Under the pieces are notes generated by a model. The model was not told the origin of the DNA, searched no databases, and worked only from the letters and a program-made list of their open reading frames with translations. From an uncultured Clostridium sp. (lineage in GTDB: Bacteria > Bacillota > Clostridia > Oscillospirales > Acutalibacteraceae), in NCBI GenBank assembly GCA_902471875.1, contig CABRLN010000033.1, positions 1 to 19,093 on the forward strand: 19,093 nt of DNA, written 5' to 3'. This document shows positions 6,186 through 14,927 of the stretch, in pieces. The stretch's first letter is position 1. Each line of letters starts with the position of its first letter. The position numbers and the translations under genes are program-made.

Positions 6186-6435
6186 GTTTATCCCTCCCGT
6201 GTAACGTCATTATAAACTATAACGCAGCGTTGGGGTCAATAGTATTATCAAAATAATTTTAAAAATTTTTCATACTATTTTAGATAATTTTGATAAATAT
6301 ATATAAAGAAAAATTTCGATATTTTAATTAATTTTCTTGTTTCATTTTTTCTTACAATAATAATACAACTGTATGTTATCATATCTCTGTTTAAAACAAT
6401 CTTTTTAAATTTCTTCTTATAGAGGTACTCAGCTT
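6186..6435. other. Gene-free AT-rich stretch between MerR and PadR genes
   Basis: Apart from the MerR promoter, no ORF or clear terminator is seen. TATCAAAAT (6246-6254) and ATTTTGATA (6287-6295) form an inverted repeat with a partly paired, all-AT interior; it may be a weak terminator for the PadR gene's transcript or a dyad of no function. Confidence 0.4.
6209..6239 (-). promoter_or_regulatory. MerR-type promoter with 19-bp spacer and operator
   Basis: On the minus strand TTGACC (6239-6234) and TATAAT (6214-6209) are separated by 19 bp, the over-long spacing typical of promoters untwisted by MerR activators. The spacer contains the dyad AACGCAGCGTT (6221-6231). This is the expected arrangement for autoactivation by the adjacent TipAS-type regulator. 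Confidence 0.8.
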
Positions 6436-6963
6436 CTACTCAAAACCTTTTTTTAATGAAGCAATCCATGCTTCAATTGCCTGAACCAGTATAAATTGTT
6501 GCTCCAACACCGCCATACCAGTTTCAGGAATATCCGGTATATTTTCTTTTAGACGTATATTTTCTTGCACATAATCCTTTAAGACTTTTGTATTATTTTC
6601 AATATTTGTCAAACATAACTTTTGATTTTCCGGTGATAAGCTTTCTAAATTTACAATTACAGCATTAAAGTCCAAGAAAATGTGAATAGGTTTGCAAGCA
6701 ATTTCTAACATAAGCTTGTCAAATTGCTTTTCACCTGCATCTGTTAAAGAGTAAATCGCCTTTTCAGGCATTTTACCGTCCTTTTCAATGCGACTTTCAA
6801 TGTAACCCTTTTCTGCCAATTGTATTACTTTTTTATATATCGACGGGGTACTTATTTTCACCCATTTAGATATGTTACGATACTCAACTAATTTCTGAAT
6901 ATCATAAGCACTTAAAGACTCTTTTTTTAACATTCCCAGTACAATTAAATCAATAGTTGCCAT
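6436..6963 (-). CDS. PadR family transcriptional regulator
   Basis: A 175-residue DNA-binding repressor. The N-terminal PadR winged helix (about 1-85) shows the usual pattern DLIVLGMLKKESLSAYDIQK and the wing GKMPEKAIYSLTDAGEK; the C-terminal half (about 90-175) is the helical dimerisation region (Vir_act_alpha_C type). The start ATG at 6963 is chosen because AGGAGG lies 5 nt upstream; the open frame continues to 7026 but without a ribosome site and into the promoter. It is divergent from a MATE efflux gene with 120 bp between them, and two identical palindromes there overlap both predicted -10 boxes. This is the classic layout of a drug-sensing PadR that represses itself and its pump. Confidence 0.88.
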   Translation of the reverse strand: MATIDLIVLGMLKKESLSAYDIQKLVEYRNISKWVKISTPSIYKKVIQLAEKGYIESRIEKDGKMPEKAIYSLTDAGEKQFDKLMLEIACKPIHIFLDFNAVIVNLESLSPENQKLCLTNIENNTKVLKDYVQENIRLKENIPDIPETGMAVLEQQFILVQAIEAWIASLKKGFE

Positions 6964-6981
6964 AATGTCCTCCTTTTTCTC

Positions 6982-7010
6982 TTGACAAGTAATATAAATT
7001 ATAGTACTAT
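6982..7010 (+). promoter_or_regulatory. Promoter of the MATE efflux gene
   Basis: TTGACA (6982-6987), a 17-bp spacer, then TACTAT (7005-7010). The -10 lies inside the first TATAGTACTATA palindrome, so a bound repressor would block it. Confidence 0.6.
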
Positions 7011-7049
7011 ATCTTTTGCGACGCAACTACTATAATTTATAGTACTATA
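7000..7049. promoter_or_regulatory. Paired 12-bp palindromes, likely PadR operators
   Basis: TATAGTACTATA occurs twice, at 7000-7011 and 7038-7049, 38 bp apart centre to centre. The flanks are similar as well, and the two halves of the intergenic region are rough mirror images, each with a TTGAC box followed by one palindrome. Each palindrome overlaps the predicted -10 of one of the two divergent promoters. Confidence 0.75.
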
Positions 7050-7065
7050 ATTTTACCTCAGTCAA
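7036..7065 (-). promoter_or_regulatory. Promoter of the PadR gene
   Basis: On the minus strand TTGACT (7065-7060) and TATAAA (7041-7036) are separated by 18 bp, overlapping the second palindrome. It faces the MATE promoter, so the two transcripts cross in the intergenic region. Confidence 0.6.
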
Positions 7066-7083
7066 GAAAAAGGAGAACAAATT

Positions 7084-8466
7084 ATGAATAAACGTAATAA
7101 AAAAATGGAGTTGCTTGGAAGTTCACCAATATCAAAAGCACTTTTAGCTATGGGAATTCCTACAATGATTGGCATGATGGTTAATGCACTATATAACCTG
7201 GTAGATGCCTACTTCGTTGGAGGCTTGGGAACAAGCCAGATGGGGGCAATTTCTGTTGTGTATCCCCTAGGACAAGTTGTTGTAGGGTTGGGACTGCTAT
7301 TTGGAAATGGAGCCGCCTCTTATATTTCGAGACTATTAGGAAACGAAAAAAAGGTAAAAGCAAACAAGGTTGTCAGCACAGCCTTATACAGTAGTATTTT
7401 TGTTGGAGTGGTAATTATTATATGTACCATCGTTTTTCTTAACCCAATTCTGAAACTCCTAGGAGCAACCGAAAGCATTATGCCTTATGCTGTAACATAC
7501 GCAAGCATTTATATAATTTCATGCATCTTTAATGTATTTAATGTTACCATGAACAATATCGTAACAAGTGAAGGTTCAGCAAAAATAACTATGTTTGCAC
7601 TAATGGCAGGTGCCATACTTAATATAGTCTTAGACCCTATTTTTATATATGTATTAAATTTAGGTGTAGCAGGTGCAGCAATAGCTACAGCAATTTCACA
7701 AATTATTTCTACATTAGTATATCTATGCTATATATTCAGTAAAAAAAGTATTTTCCGTTTTAGCATTAAAGACTGCTGTTTCTCAAAAGATATTATATCT
7801 GAAATTTTAAAAATAGGCATTCCTACACTTGTATTTCAGTTATTAACCAGCCTTTCTATTTCGCTTATCAATACGCAGGCAAACGAATATGGTGATTCAG
7901 TAATTGCTGCAATGGGTATTGTAACAAGACTTATTTCTATGGGAAGTCTAATGGTGTTTGGATTTATTAAGGGTTTACAACCAATTGCAGGATATAGTTA
8001 TGGAGCAAAAAAATATGACCGTTTACATAAAGCAATTAAAACTTCTGTATTATATTCAACTATATTTTGTGTAATTTTTGGGTTATCCGCAGCAACATTC
8101 TCTACTGCAATTATCTCTCAATTTACTGCTGATGACATGGAAATGATTAGTATTGGTGAAAAAGCGTTGAGAGCAAATGGCTTTTCTTTTATACCTTTTG
8201 GCTTCCATACAGTATATTCTTCACTTTTTCTTGCATTAGGAAAAGGTAAAGAGGGATTTATTCTAGGTGCTTGCAGACAAGGCATTTGTTTTATACCTGT
8301 TATTTTAATTCTTCCTGTAATTTTAGGCATAAATGGTATTTTATATGCACAACCTATTGCCGATGTTATCTCTGCCATTATAACTGTGTTTATGGCTATA
8401 AATTTTCATAAAAAATTAGACGCAGCACAATTGCATTCTACTTTGACAACTGATACAAGCACTTAA
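7084..8466 (+). CDS. MATE family multidrug efflux transporter (MepA-like)
   Basis: A 460-residue inner-membrane antiporter that exports cationic drugs with Na+ or H+. About 12 hydrophobic segments form two homologous halves, each opening with a conserved stretch: PISKALLAMGIPTMIGMMVN in the first and IGIPTLVFQLLTSLSISLIN in the second. The first half also has the DAYFVGGLGTSQMGAIS pattern of the MepA/DinF-like branch. Length is normal. The ATG at 7084 follows AAGGAGA at good distance. It is divergent from a PadR repressor, which probably represses it through the shared palindromes, and is monocistronic with a very strong terminator. The substrate cannot be told from sequence. Confidence 0.93.
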   Translation: MNKRNKKMELLGSSPISKALLAMGIPTMIGMMVNALYNLVDAYFVGGLGTSQMGAISVVYPLGQVVVGLGLLFGNGAASYISRLLGNEKKVKANKVVSTALYSSIFVGVVIIICTIVFLNPILKLLGATESIMPYAVTYASIYIISCIFNVFNVTMNNIVTSEGSAKITMFALMAGAILNIVLDPIFIYVLNLGVAGAAIATAISQIISTLVYLCYIFSKKSIFRFSIKDCCFSKDIISEILKIGIPTLVFQLLTSLSISLINTQANEYGDSVIAAMGIVTRLISMGSLMVFGFIKGLQPIAGYSYGAKKYDRLHKAIKTSVLYSTIFCVIFGLSAATFSTAIISQFTADDMEMISIGEKALRANGFSFIPFGFHTVYSSLFLALGKGKEGFILGACRQGICFIPVILILPVILGINGILYAQPIADVISAIITVFMAINFHKKLDAAQLHSTLTTDTST

Positions 8467-8486
8467 AAGTAGTTTTTTATTATGTA

Positions 8487-8546
8487 AAAACAGAGTCAAT
8501 ATTTGCAAAATAATTAATAGCAAATATTGACTCTGTTTTAATTTTT
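8487..8546. terminator. Strong bidirectional terminator after the MATE gene
   Basis: A perfect 20-bp stem (8487-8506 with 8520-8539) has a 13-nt loop. It ends in TTTTAATTTTT on the plus strand and TTTTTACATAATAAA on the minus strand, so it can also end the DUF3006 transcript coming from the right. Confidence 0.93.
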
Positions 8547-8575
8547 CTTAATAAATATAAATATTAATTTACTTC

Positions 8576-8806
8576 TTATCTTTTTGATTTTTTCTTTAGG
8601 TTTGCCATTTTACCCTGAATTCTGTTTTTTCTGTTTTGAGTTTCAGCTTGATTAACAGCAATGTTGCCTTCGTCATCAATATTAAGCACATCGCCTTCTT
8701 TTGCTCCCTTTGGTATTTCTTCAAGCACAATACCAAAAAAATTGCAGTTATCGTCCTCACAAATAGCATAGCCATTTTCAAATCTGTCTATAATTAAAGT
8801 TTTCAT
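8576..8806 (-). CDS. DUF3006 family small protein
   Basis: A 76-residue protein. Its first 50 residues match the DUF3006 pattern (PF11213): IIDRFENGYAICED near the start, then a short beta-rich stretch ending GDVLNIDDEGNI. The last 25 residues are lysine and arginine rich and probably disordered. The family has no known function; it is usually a small cytosolic beta domain. The ATG at 8806 has GAGAGGTG 5 nt upstream. It begins 18 nt after the stop of the YgiQ-type gene, so the two are likely co-transcribed. A basic tail is also present on the upstream YgiQ protein, which may mean both touch RNA or ribosomes; this is speculation. Confidence 0.82.
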   Translation of the reverse strand: MKTLIIDRFENGYAICEDDNCNFFGIVLEEIPKGAKEGDVLNIDDEGNIAVNQAETQNRKNRIQGKMANLKKKSKR

Positions 8807-8824
8807 AATGCACCTCTCTATATA

Positions 8825-10747
8825 TTAAGTTCTGCCTTTAAAGGACTTATTTTTTTTGCCCTTCAGCTTATTTTTACTGTTCGGTTTTCTTCCTGTTGAC
8901 ACCTTGCTGCCCTTTTTGCCGTTATAACTTCCCTTGCCCTTTTGAGTATTAAACCCAGGTGGCGGAGTTACTAAACAGTTTTTGCCCGTACCTATAAGGT
9001 CGGATCTGCCTGCCGCCAGCAATGCCTTTACCACAGTGTCTTTGTTTTTGGGGTTAAAGTATTGCAGTAAGGCACGCTGCATTGCTTTTTCTTTTGGTGA
9101 TTTAGGCACATATACTTCTTCAAGAGTATATGGGTCAAGCCCTGTGTAAAACATACAAGTAGAAACCGTACCCGGTGTTGGGTAAAAATCCTGTACCTGC
9201 TCAGGTCTAATATGCTCTCGTTTCAAAAAAAGCGCAAGCTCAACAGCGTCTTTTAAAGTTGAACCAGGATGTGATGACATAAGGTACGGCACTAAATATT
9301 GTTCTTTGCCCACACTATTTGTAATTTGATAAAACTTGTCCTGAAAACGCTTGTAAGCTTCAATATGCGGCTTGCCCATTTTATCAAGAACTGCAGCCGA
9401 GCAATGCTCGGGTGCAACCTTTAACTGACCGCTTACATGGTATTTTACAAGCTCTTTAAAAAATTCGTCAGATTGGTCCTCCATCATATAATCAAATCGA
9501 ATACCCGAACGTATAAAAACTCTTTTTATTCCGTCCAGCTTTCTCAGTTTACGAAGCAGCTGTAAATATTCTGTATGATTAACTTGCAAATTCTTACATG
9601 GTTGTGGTGCTAAGCATTTTTTGTGCTTACACATACCAACTTTTTCTTGAATTTTACAGGAAGGCTGCCTAAAGTTAGCAGTAGGTCCTCCAACGTCATG
9701 AATATATCCCTTAAAACGAGGATTTTTTGTAAGTGAAACAGCCTCGTTAACAACAGATTCTTCACTTCTTGTAGTAACAACTCTGCCCTGATGAAAAGCT
9801 ATTGAACAAAAGTTACAGGCACCAAAACAGCCGCGGTTATGAGTTATAGAAAATTCTACCTCTTGTATGCCCGGTACACCGCCAAGAGCTTCGTAAGAAG
9901 GGTGATACATTCTTTCATAAGGCAAAGAATACACCCAGTCAAGCTCAGGCTGTGTAAGAGGATGCATTGGAGGATTTTGAACCAATATATATTTTCCGTG
10001 ACGTTGAATAATCCTTTTTCCGCGTACGGCGTCTTGTTCTTCCATTTGCTTTCTGCAAGAAATTGCATATTCTTTTTTATTCTCTTTTACAATTTCATAA
10101 CTTGCACATTCCGAAGCTGCTGTCGGAATATAGTTTTGTGTTTTAACAGCATAGCAAATCCCGCGAATATCATGTAAGTCTTCAACCATACATCCACTGC
10201 TTAGTCGGTCAGCAATTTCTATAGTCTGGTTTTCACCCATACCGTATGTAAGAATATCTGCACCGCTGTCAAAAAGTATTGACGGTCTTACTGTGTCATC
10301 CCAGTAGTCATAATGGGCAAAACGCCTTAAAGAAGCCTCCAGTCCTCCTATAATAACAGGTGAATCGGGGTACAGTTTTTTTATTATTTTAGAATATACA
10401 ATAACTGCCCTGTCAGGTCGGCTGCCACTTTTACCGCCTGCTGTGTAGGCATCATCACTTCGTCTGCGTTTTGCTGCAGTATAGTGTGCCACCATACTGT
10501 CAATATTACCCGAAGTAACTAAAAAACCAAGCCTTGGCTTTCCAAATTGTTTAAAGTCCTTCTCGGTATTCCAGTTTGGCTGTGACAAAATTACTACCTT
10601 GTAACCTTTAGCTTCAAGTACTCTCGACAGTATGCTTACACCAAAGCTTGGGTGGTCAACATAAGAGTCACCCGTAACAAACACAAAATCAGGCTGCTGC
10701 CAACCACGACTATTCATTTCCTCTTTTGTTATAGGTAAAAAAGCCAT
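8825..10747 (-). CDS. YgiQ family radical SAM protein (UPF0313)
   Basis: A 640-residue radical SAM enzyme of the YgiQ family, whose substrate is not established. An N-terminal Rossmann-like region (about 1-280, with VTGDSYVDHPSFG and IGGLEASLRRFAHYDYWDD, both typical of the family) precedes the radical SAM core with CFGACNFC near residues 305-312, the CxxxCxxC that holds the 4Fe-4S cluster. A cysteine-rich insertion, CKHKKCLAPQPCKN, follows near residue 375. The last ~45 residues are Lys/Gly/Ser rich and probably disordered. The ATG at 10747 follows GGGAGGA by 7 nt. The downstream partner is the DUF3006 gene; upstream lies a 162-nt gap after spoIIIE, so it may have its own promoter, though none is convincing. 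Confidence 0.94.
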   Translation of the reverse strand: MAFLPITKEEMNSRGWQQPDFVFVTGDSYVDHPSFGVSILSRVLEAKGYKVVILSQPNWNTEKDFKQFGKPRLGFLVTSGNIDSMVAHYTAAKRRRSDDAYTAGGKSGSRPDRAVIVYSKIIKKLYPDSPVIIGGLEASLRRFAHYDYWDDTVRPSILFDSGADILTYGMGENQTIEIADRLSSGCMVEDLHDIRGICYAVKTQNYIPTAASECASYEIVKENKKEYAISCRKQMEEQDAVRGKRIIQRHGKYILVQNPPMHPLTQPELDWVYSLPYERMYHPSYEALGGVPGIQEVEFSITHNRGCFGACNFCSIAFHQGRVVTTRSEESVVNEAVSLTKNPRFKGYIHDVGGPTANFRQPSCKIQEKVGMCKHKKCLAPQPCKNLQVNHTEYLQLLRKLRKLDGIKRVFIRSGIRFDYMMEDQSDEFFKELVKYHVSGQLKVAPEHCSAAVLDKMGKPHIEAYKRFQDKFYQITNSVGKEQYLVPYLMSSHPGSTLKDAVELALFLKREHIRPEQVQDFYPTPGTVSTCMFYTGLDPYTLEEVYVPKSPKEKAMQRALLQYFNPKNKDTVVKALLAAGRSDLIGTGKNCLVTPPPGFNTQKGKGSYNGKKGSKVSTGRKPNSKNKLKGKKNKSFKGRT

Positions 10748-10909
10748 AGCTCTGTCCTCCCTTATTTATCCCAGTTTATCTGAAAAAATATATACAAAAC
10801 CAAAATTTTTTTTATTTCGATGTATTACAGAGTAATCACAATTAAATATTGTAAAAATCTATTCTTAAACATCTTTTATACACTCTTTATAAAGAAAATA
10901 AAATTTTAA

Positions 10910-13639
10910 TTATTCGCTTAAATTATTTTTTCGTTCAAGCCACTGTTGGTATGTCATTAGAACCTCTCGTGATTTTGAACCTACATGAGGACCTACAATA
11001 CCCATTTGTTCCATTTCGTCAATAAGTCTGCCTGCTCTTGCATAGCCTAAACGCAGGCGACGCTGCAACAGTGAGGTTGAAGCTTGTCCGTTTTCTACAA
11101 CAAGTTTAATAGCTTCCTCCATCATCTCATCATCACTTGAAACACCGCCTGAGCCGCCATTGTCGCCATCTTTGCCTTTTGTAAGCTCTTGCTGTGTAAT
11201 TTTTTCAATTTCTTCCTGAACCTCCATATTGTACTGAGTTGCATGGTCTTTCTTTACATAGCTTGTAACATTTTCAATTTCTGCATCAGAAGCATAGCAT
11301 CCTTGAACACGCATTGGTTTTGCAGAGCCTATTGGAGCAAAAAGCATATCACCTCTACCTATAAGCTTTTCTGCACCACCAACATCTAAAATTGTACGGG
11401 AATCCAACTGTGATGAAACCTTTAGTGAAATTCGGCTTGGAATATTTGCTTTAATTACACCTGTAATTACATTTACCGTTGGTCTTTGGGTTGCAACAAC
11501 CAGGTGCATACCTGCTGCACGGGCTTTTTGTGCCAGACGGCAAATAGAGTCTTCCACCTCTGTCGGAGCAGTCATCATAAGGTCGGCAAACTCATCAATA
11601 GCAATTACAATGCTAGACATTTTTTTGTCAGGAATAGGTATGCCTTCACTATTCACTATAGGTTCAGCCTCTAGTTCTTCTTGAGTACGTGTAGCACGAA
11701 TTTGATTATATGAATCTATCATAGCATTATAACCGCCAATATCTCTTACACCATATGCCGAAAAGGTTTTATACCGGTTTTCCATTTCATTTACCGCCCA
11801 GTTTAAAGCTCCAGCAGCTTTTTTAGGGTCTATTACAACCGGAATAAGTAAATGAGGTATTCCCTTATATTTTGAAAATTCAACCATTTTAGGGTCAATA
11901 AGCAACAGTTTAACCTCATCCGGAGTAGCCTTATAAAGCAGACTTATTAAAATAGAATTAACACATACCGACTTACCGGAACCTGTAGTACCCGCAATCA
12001 GCAAATGGGGCATTTTGGCAAGGTCTGTTACTATTGTATTTCCTGAAATATCCTTGCCAAGCACTACTGACAGCTTGCTTTTTGCACCTGTAAACTGTCT
12101 TGAGTCTATAAGCTCACGCATACTTACCATTGTAACTACCTTGTTAGGTACCTCAATTCCAACAGCCGCCTTGCCCGGAATTGGAGCTTCAATACGAACA
12201 CCGCTAGCTGCAAGGTTTAATGCAATATCGTCAGAAAGATTTGTAATTTTGCTTATTTTAACACCCGGTGCAGGCTGCACTTCAAATCGTGTTACCGACG
12301 GTCCTCGGCAAATATTTATAATGTTTGCATTAACGCCAAAGCTTTTTAAGGTTGATTCCAGCTTATTACCGTTGCGTTCAAGCTCTTCCATTGCCCTTCT
12401 GGTATCTTCCCTACTGCTTGACGGATGCAAAAGCTCTATTGGAGGGTAGTTATAGCTACCCTGTTCACCGTCATCTGTATTTTCGCTGATTTGCTTTGAT
12501 ATTTCCTCTTCTGCCTGTGCAAGCTCGCTTTTCTTTGTTGGTCTTTGGTCCTCTTGCTTTGGTTTGCTTAACTTATCAAGAATACTTAACTTTTTTTCAG
12601 AATCATTCGTTTGCTCATTTTCAGGCTGTTTTTCGGTACTGCCATTCATTTGGCGTGCCGCTTCTAACAGTTTGTTACGGTGTTTACCTGTACTTAACCC
12701 ATCTGACTGAATGCTTTCTTGATAATTATCATTATAATCCGAATATGACTGTTTTTTTCCAATGTTCTTTGCCGATTTTATTGCCTCTACCTTTTCACTC
12801 ATTGAAGACAGGTCAATATAGTCATCAATATCGTCTTCATCATCACAAACATCACTGCTGTTTGACAGCAGTGCAGGTTTTGCAGCGACCTTTTCTGTCC
12901 TTTGTAAAGCAACCTGCTTTATGCCTTGCTTTACAGCCATAACAGGCTTATGTACAAACTGCGCAACATCTTTTGCTGTAATGCTGAACAAAAACATAAT
13001 GTCAACCAACAATAATAAAACACATAAAATCTCAGCAATAACTTTTCCAAACAAAAAAGCAAGTGGGTAACCTAAAATACCGCCAAACAAACCTGCTGCT
13101 GAACCGTTTGAAAAGTCTTTCATTCCGTTTTGAAACAGCATTCCAAGGCAATTAAAATAATCAACATCAGTCACCTTGTCATTACTTCCAAACAAAAATA
13201 CACAGGTTGAAATAAGCACAACAGCAACAGAGCCTAAAAATAAATTATTAACAGCTTTACCGTTCAACTGTTTTTCCATGGCAGTTATTACACCCAAATA
13301 TACCAAAAGTATTGGCAGCATAATACCTAAACAACCAAAAATACCCTTTACACAATTGTGTGCCATTGTCCACACATTTTCACCGGGATATAAAACTAAA
13401 ATAAATAAAATGGCAGCAGCCAAAAACATAATTATTGCCTTTGCCTGTACGGGAAATTCTATTTTTTCTTTCTCAGGCGTCAGTTTTGGAATTTCTGTTG
13501 TTATCTTTTTAGAATCTTTAGCAACTTTTCGTTCATCTTGCTTCTTATTTTCTGCTTTTTTTGTATCTGACTTTTTTGCAGCAGGCTTCTTAGTTGTTTT
13601 TGATTCACTTTTCTTTTTTGTACTTTCCTTACTAACCAT
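10910..13639 (-). CDS. spoIIIE: DNA translocase SpoIIIE/FtsK
   Basis: A 909-residue septal DNA pump that moves chromosomal DNA through the closing division or sporulation septum. It has a highly basic N-terminus (about 1-45), about four membrane segments (55-225), a long acidic, low-complexity linker (to about 400), an alpha/beta motor with Walker A GTTGSGKS (about 549-556) and Walker B IVIAIDEFADLM (about 675-687), and a C-terminal winged-helix gamma domain (about 840-900) that reads KOPS/SRS-like sequences. The ATG at 13639 is preferred: AGGGGA lies 5-6 nt upstream, whereas the GTG at 13663 has no ribosome site. Synteny with tepA supports SpoIIIE over a vegetative FtsK, but the two cannot be separated by sequence alone. 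Confidence 0.92.
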   Translation of the reverse strand: MVSKESTKKKSESKTTKKPAAKKSDTKKAENKKQDERKVAKDSKKITTEIPKLTPEKEKIEFPVQAKAIIMFLAAAILFILVLYPGENVWTMAHNCVKGIFGCLGIMLPILLVYLGVITAMEKQLNGKAVNNLFLGSVAVVLISTCVFLFGSNDKVTDVDYFNCLGMLFQNGMKDFSNGSAAGLFGGILGYPLAFLFGKVIAEILCVLLLLVDIMFLFSITAKDVAQFVHKPVMAVKQGIKQVALQRTEKVAAKPALLSNSSDVCDDEDDIDDYIDLSSMSEKVEAIKSAKNIGKKQSYSDYNDNYQESIQSDGLSTGKHRNKLLEAARQMNGSTEKQPENEQTNDSEKKLSILDKLSKPKQEDQRPTKKSELAQAEEEISKQISENTDDGEQGSYNYPPIELLHPSSSREDTRRAMEELERNGNKLESTLKSFGVNANIINICRGPSVTRFEVQPAPGVKISKITNLSDDIALNLAASGVRIEAPIPGKAAVGIEVPNKVVTMVSMRELIDSRQFTGAKSKLSVVLGKDISGNTIVTDLAKMPHLLIAGTTGSGKSVCVNSILISLLYKATPDEVKLLLIDPKMVEFSKYKGIPHLLIPVVIDPKKAAGALNWAVNEMENRYKTFSAYGVRDIGGYNAMIDSYNQIRATRTQEELEAEPIVNSEGIPIPDKKMSSIVIAIDEFADLMMTAPTEVEDSICRLAQKARAAGMHLVVATQRPTVNVITGVIKANIPSRISLKVSSQLDSRTILDVGGAEKLIGRGDMLFAPIGSAKPMRVQGCYASDAEIENVTSYVKKDHATQYNMEVQEEIEKITQQELTKGKDGDNGGSGGVSSDDEMMEEAIKLVVENGQASTSLLQRRLRLGYARAGRLIDEMEQMGIVGPHVGSKSREVLMTYQQWLERKNNLSE

Positions 13640-13813
13640 TTTTATCCCCTGTCTTTTTTCCACATGCTTTAGAGCAACACTGCATAATCTTCCTGCGGTT
13701 CAGCATACAGCTTGTATATTTTCTGTTATTTTTGTAAAAAATACAAAAAACTAATACCGCAATCTTCACACTGTAATTATGTATTGTTACCTTTCTTTTT
13801 GTATATAAGCTGA

Positions 13814-13855
13814 AAAATTATTCGGCTGTTGCAAAAAAACAAGCTGAATAATTTT
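13814..13855 (-). terminator. Terminator after uppP
   Basis: A 14-bp stem (13814-13827 with 13842-13855, one G-T wobble, core AATTATTC) lies about 23 nt beyond the uppP stop and ends in TTTTTC on the minus strand. It would separate uppP from spoIIIE, so spoIIIE probably has its own promoter in 13640-13810; no convincing -35/-10 pair is seen there. Confidence 0.7.
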
Positions 13856-13877
13856 CCTGATTTTTTATTCACTTTGT

Positions 13878-14837
13878 TTACATAAATTCAAGAGCTTTTC
13901 CTGTAAATATATTTACACCGCTGTTAAGCTCAATACCACCAATAATTAAAATGATCAATCCTGCTATTGCTGTATATGCTACAAATATGTACATACGGTC
14001 TTTTCTTAACATCCATTTAAACAAAACAATTGCAAAAAAACCAACTATTGCCGAAACAATAACACCTATAATTACAGGCAATATCATATCAGAAGTAACG
14101 GCTCCTTCTTTTATAGCGTCTTTTCCCTCAAGTAAAGCAGCAGCAATAATTGACGGAATACCTAAAACAAAAGCATAGTCAAGAGCCTTTTGCTTATTAA
14201 GTCCACGCAGTTCTCCAACAGCCAATGTTGAACCTGAACGTGATATACCCGGGAATATAGCTGCAAACAGCTGTGCCGTACCAATGCTTAAAGCGTCAAT
14301 AACATTCAAATGATGTCTGCCTGTTCCGCTTTTTCTTATTACTCCCTTATCTTTATAATTTTTTTCTGTAATTTTATTTGCAAATATTCCTAATGTAAGC
14401 AATGTGCTTGTAACCAAAAGAGAAATACCTATAACAATTAAGTATCCGCTTTTTCCCGACCATATTTCGGCTAAATCCTTTGCATTCAGACCACCGCTAA
14501 ACGGCAGCGGAACAAAAAGTAAAAACAACGGCAACAAACCAATAACTAACATTACAACAAGGTTTTGGTCATCTGTCATTTTGCTCCACTTGTATTTTCC
14601 TGTTACAATATCTTTTACCATAGTAAAAAAAGCAACAAACAATCTTCCTATAAGCTTGTAATAAACAGCAATTACTGCCAACAATGTACCAACATGCAGC
14701 ATCACATTAAAAAACAGGTTACTTTCTTCTACCCCTAAAACATGCTGTGATATTGCCAAATGTCCGCTGCTGGACACAGGCAAAAACTCGGTTAAGCCCT
14801 GTACTATGCCCTGAATTATCGCATCAAAAATGCTCAT
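13878..14837 (-). CDS. uppP: Undecaprenyl-diphosphatase UppP (BacA)
   Basis: An integral membrane phosphatase that turns undecaprenyl diphosphate into the monophosphate, recycling the lipid carrier for peptidoglycan and other envelope polymers; excess confers bacitracin resistance. The 319-residue protein has the two signature motifs: QGLTEFLPVSSSGHL (13-27) and FPGISRSGSTLA near 205-216. About eight membrane segments are visible. The start chosen is the ATG at 14837, with GGAGG 8 nt upstream, giving the standard MSIFDAIIQGIVQG terminus; the frame runs 15 codons further upstream through a hairpin without a ribosome site. It is slightly longer than the usual ~270 residues because of a basic cytoplasmic loop in the middle (around 160-185). 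It lies 90 nt after tepA. Confidence 0.96.
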   Translation of the reverse strand: MSIFDAIIQGIVQGLTEFLPVSSSGHLAISQHVLGVEESNLFFNVMLHVGTLLAVIAVYYKLIGRLFVAFFTMVKDIVTGKYKWSKMTDDQNLVVMLVIGLLPLFLLFVPLPFSGGLNAKDLAEIWSGKSGYLIVIGISLLVTSTLLTLGIFANKITEKNYKDKGVIRKSGTGRHHLNVIDALSIGTAQLFAAIFPGISRSGSTLAVGELRGLNKQKALDYAFVLGIPSIIAAALLEGKDAIKEGAVTSDMILPVIIGVIVSAIVGFFAIVLFKWMLRKDRMYIFVAYTAIAGLIILIIGGIELNSGVNIFTGKALEFM

Positions 14838-14858
14838 ATGTAACTCCTCCTTATTTAT

Positions 14859-14885
14859 GCCTTGCCCCATTTTACAGGGCAAGGC
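14859..14885. other. GC-rich hairpin between tepA and uppP
   Basis: GCCTTGCCC (14859-14867) pairs perfectly with GGGCAAGGC (14877-14885), loop 9 nt. There is no T-run on either strand. On the minus strand it ends only 8 nt before the uppP ribosome site. It could partly block upstream transcripts, mark a processing site, or modulate uppP translation. Confidence 0.5.
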
Positions 14886-14927
14886 TATATTTACCTACCT
14901 TATGTCGTGTATTATACGGTAATATAT

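Noticed and set aside
6964..7026. 21-codon N-terminal extension of the PadR protein
   Set aside because: It covers the promoter and one operator, lacks a ribosome site, and the family begins near the ATG at 6963.
12015..12942. Two long plus-strand frames (144 and 148 codons) opposite spoIIIE
   Set aside because: Both are antisense to the conserved SpoIIIE frame, lack ribosome sites and show no recognisable motif.
13640..13663. Extended GTG start for spoIIIE
   Set aside because: No ribosome site lies upstream of the GTG, while AGGGGA stands correctly before the ATG at 13639.
13176..13754. A 192-codon plus-strand open frame opposite spoIIIE
   Set aside because: It runs antisense through the membrane and basic N-terminal coding part of spoIIIE, has no ribosome site, and its hydrophobic look comes from the reverse complement of membrane-segment and lysine codons.
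14838..14882. 15-codon N-terminal extension of UppP
   Set aside because: It would run through a GC-rich hairpin and the ribosome site of the normal start, and family members begin at MSIFDAI-like sequences.
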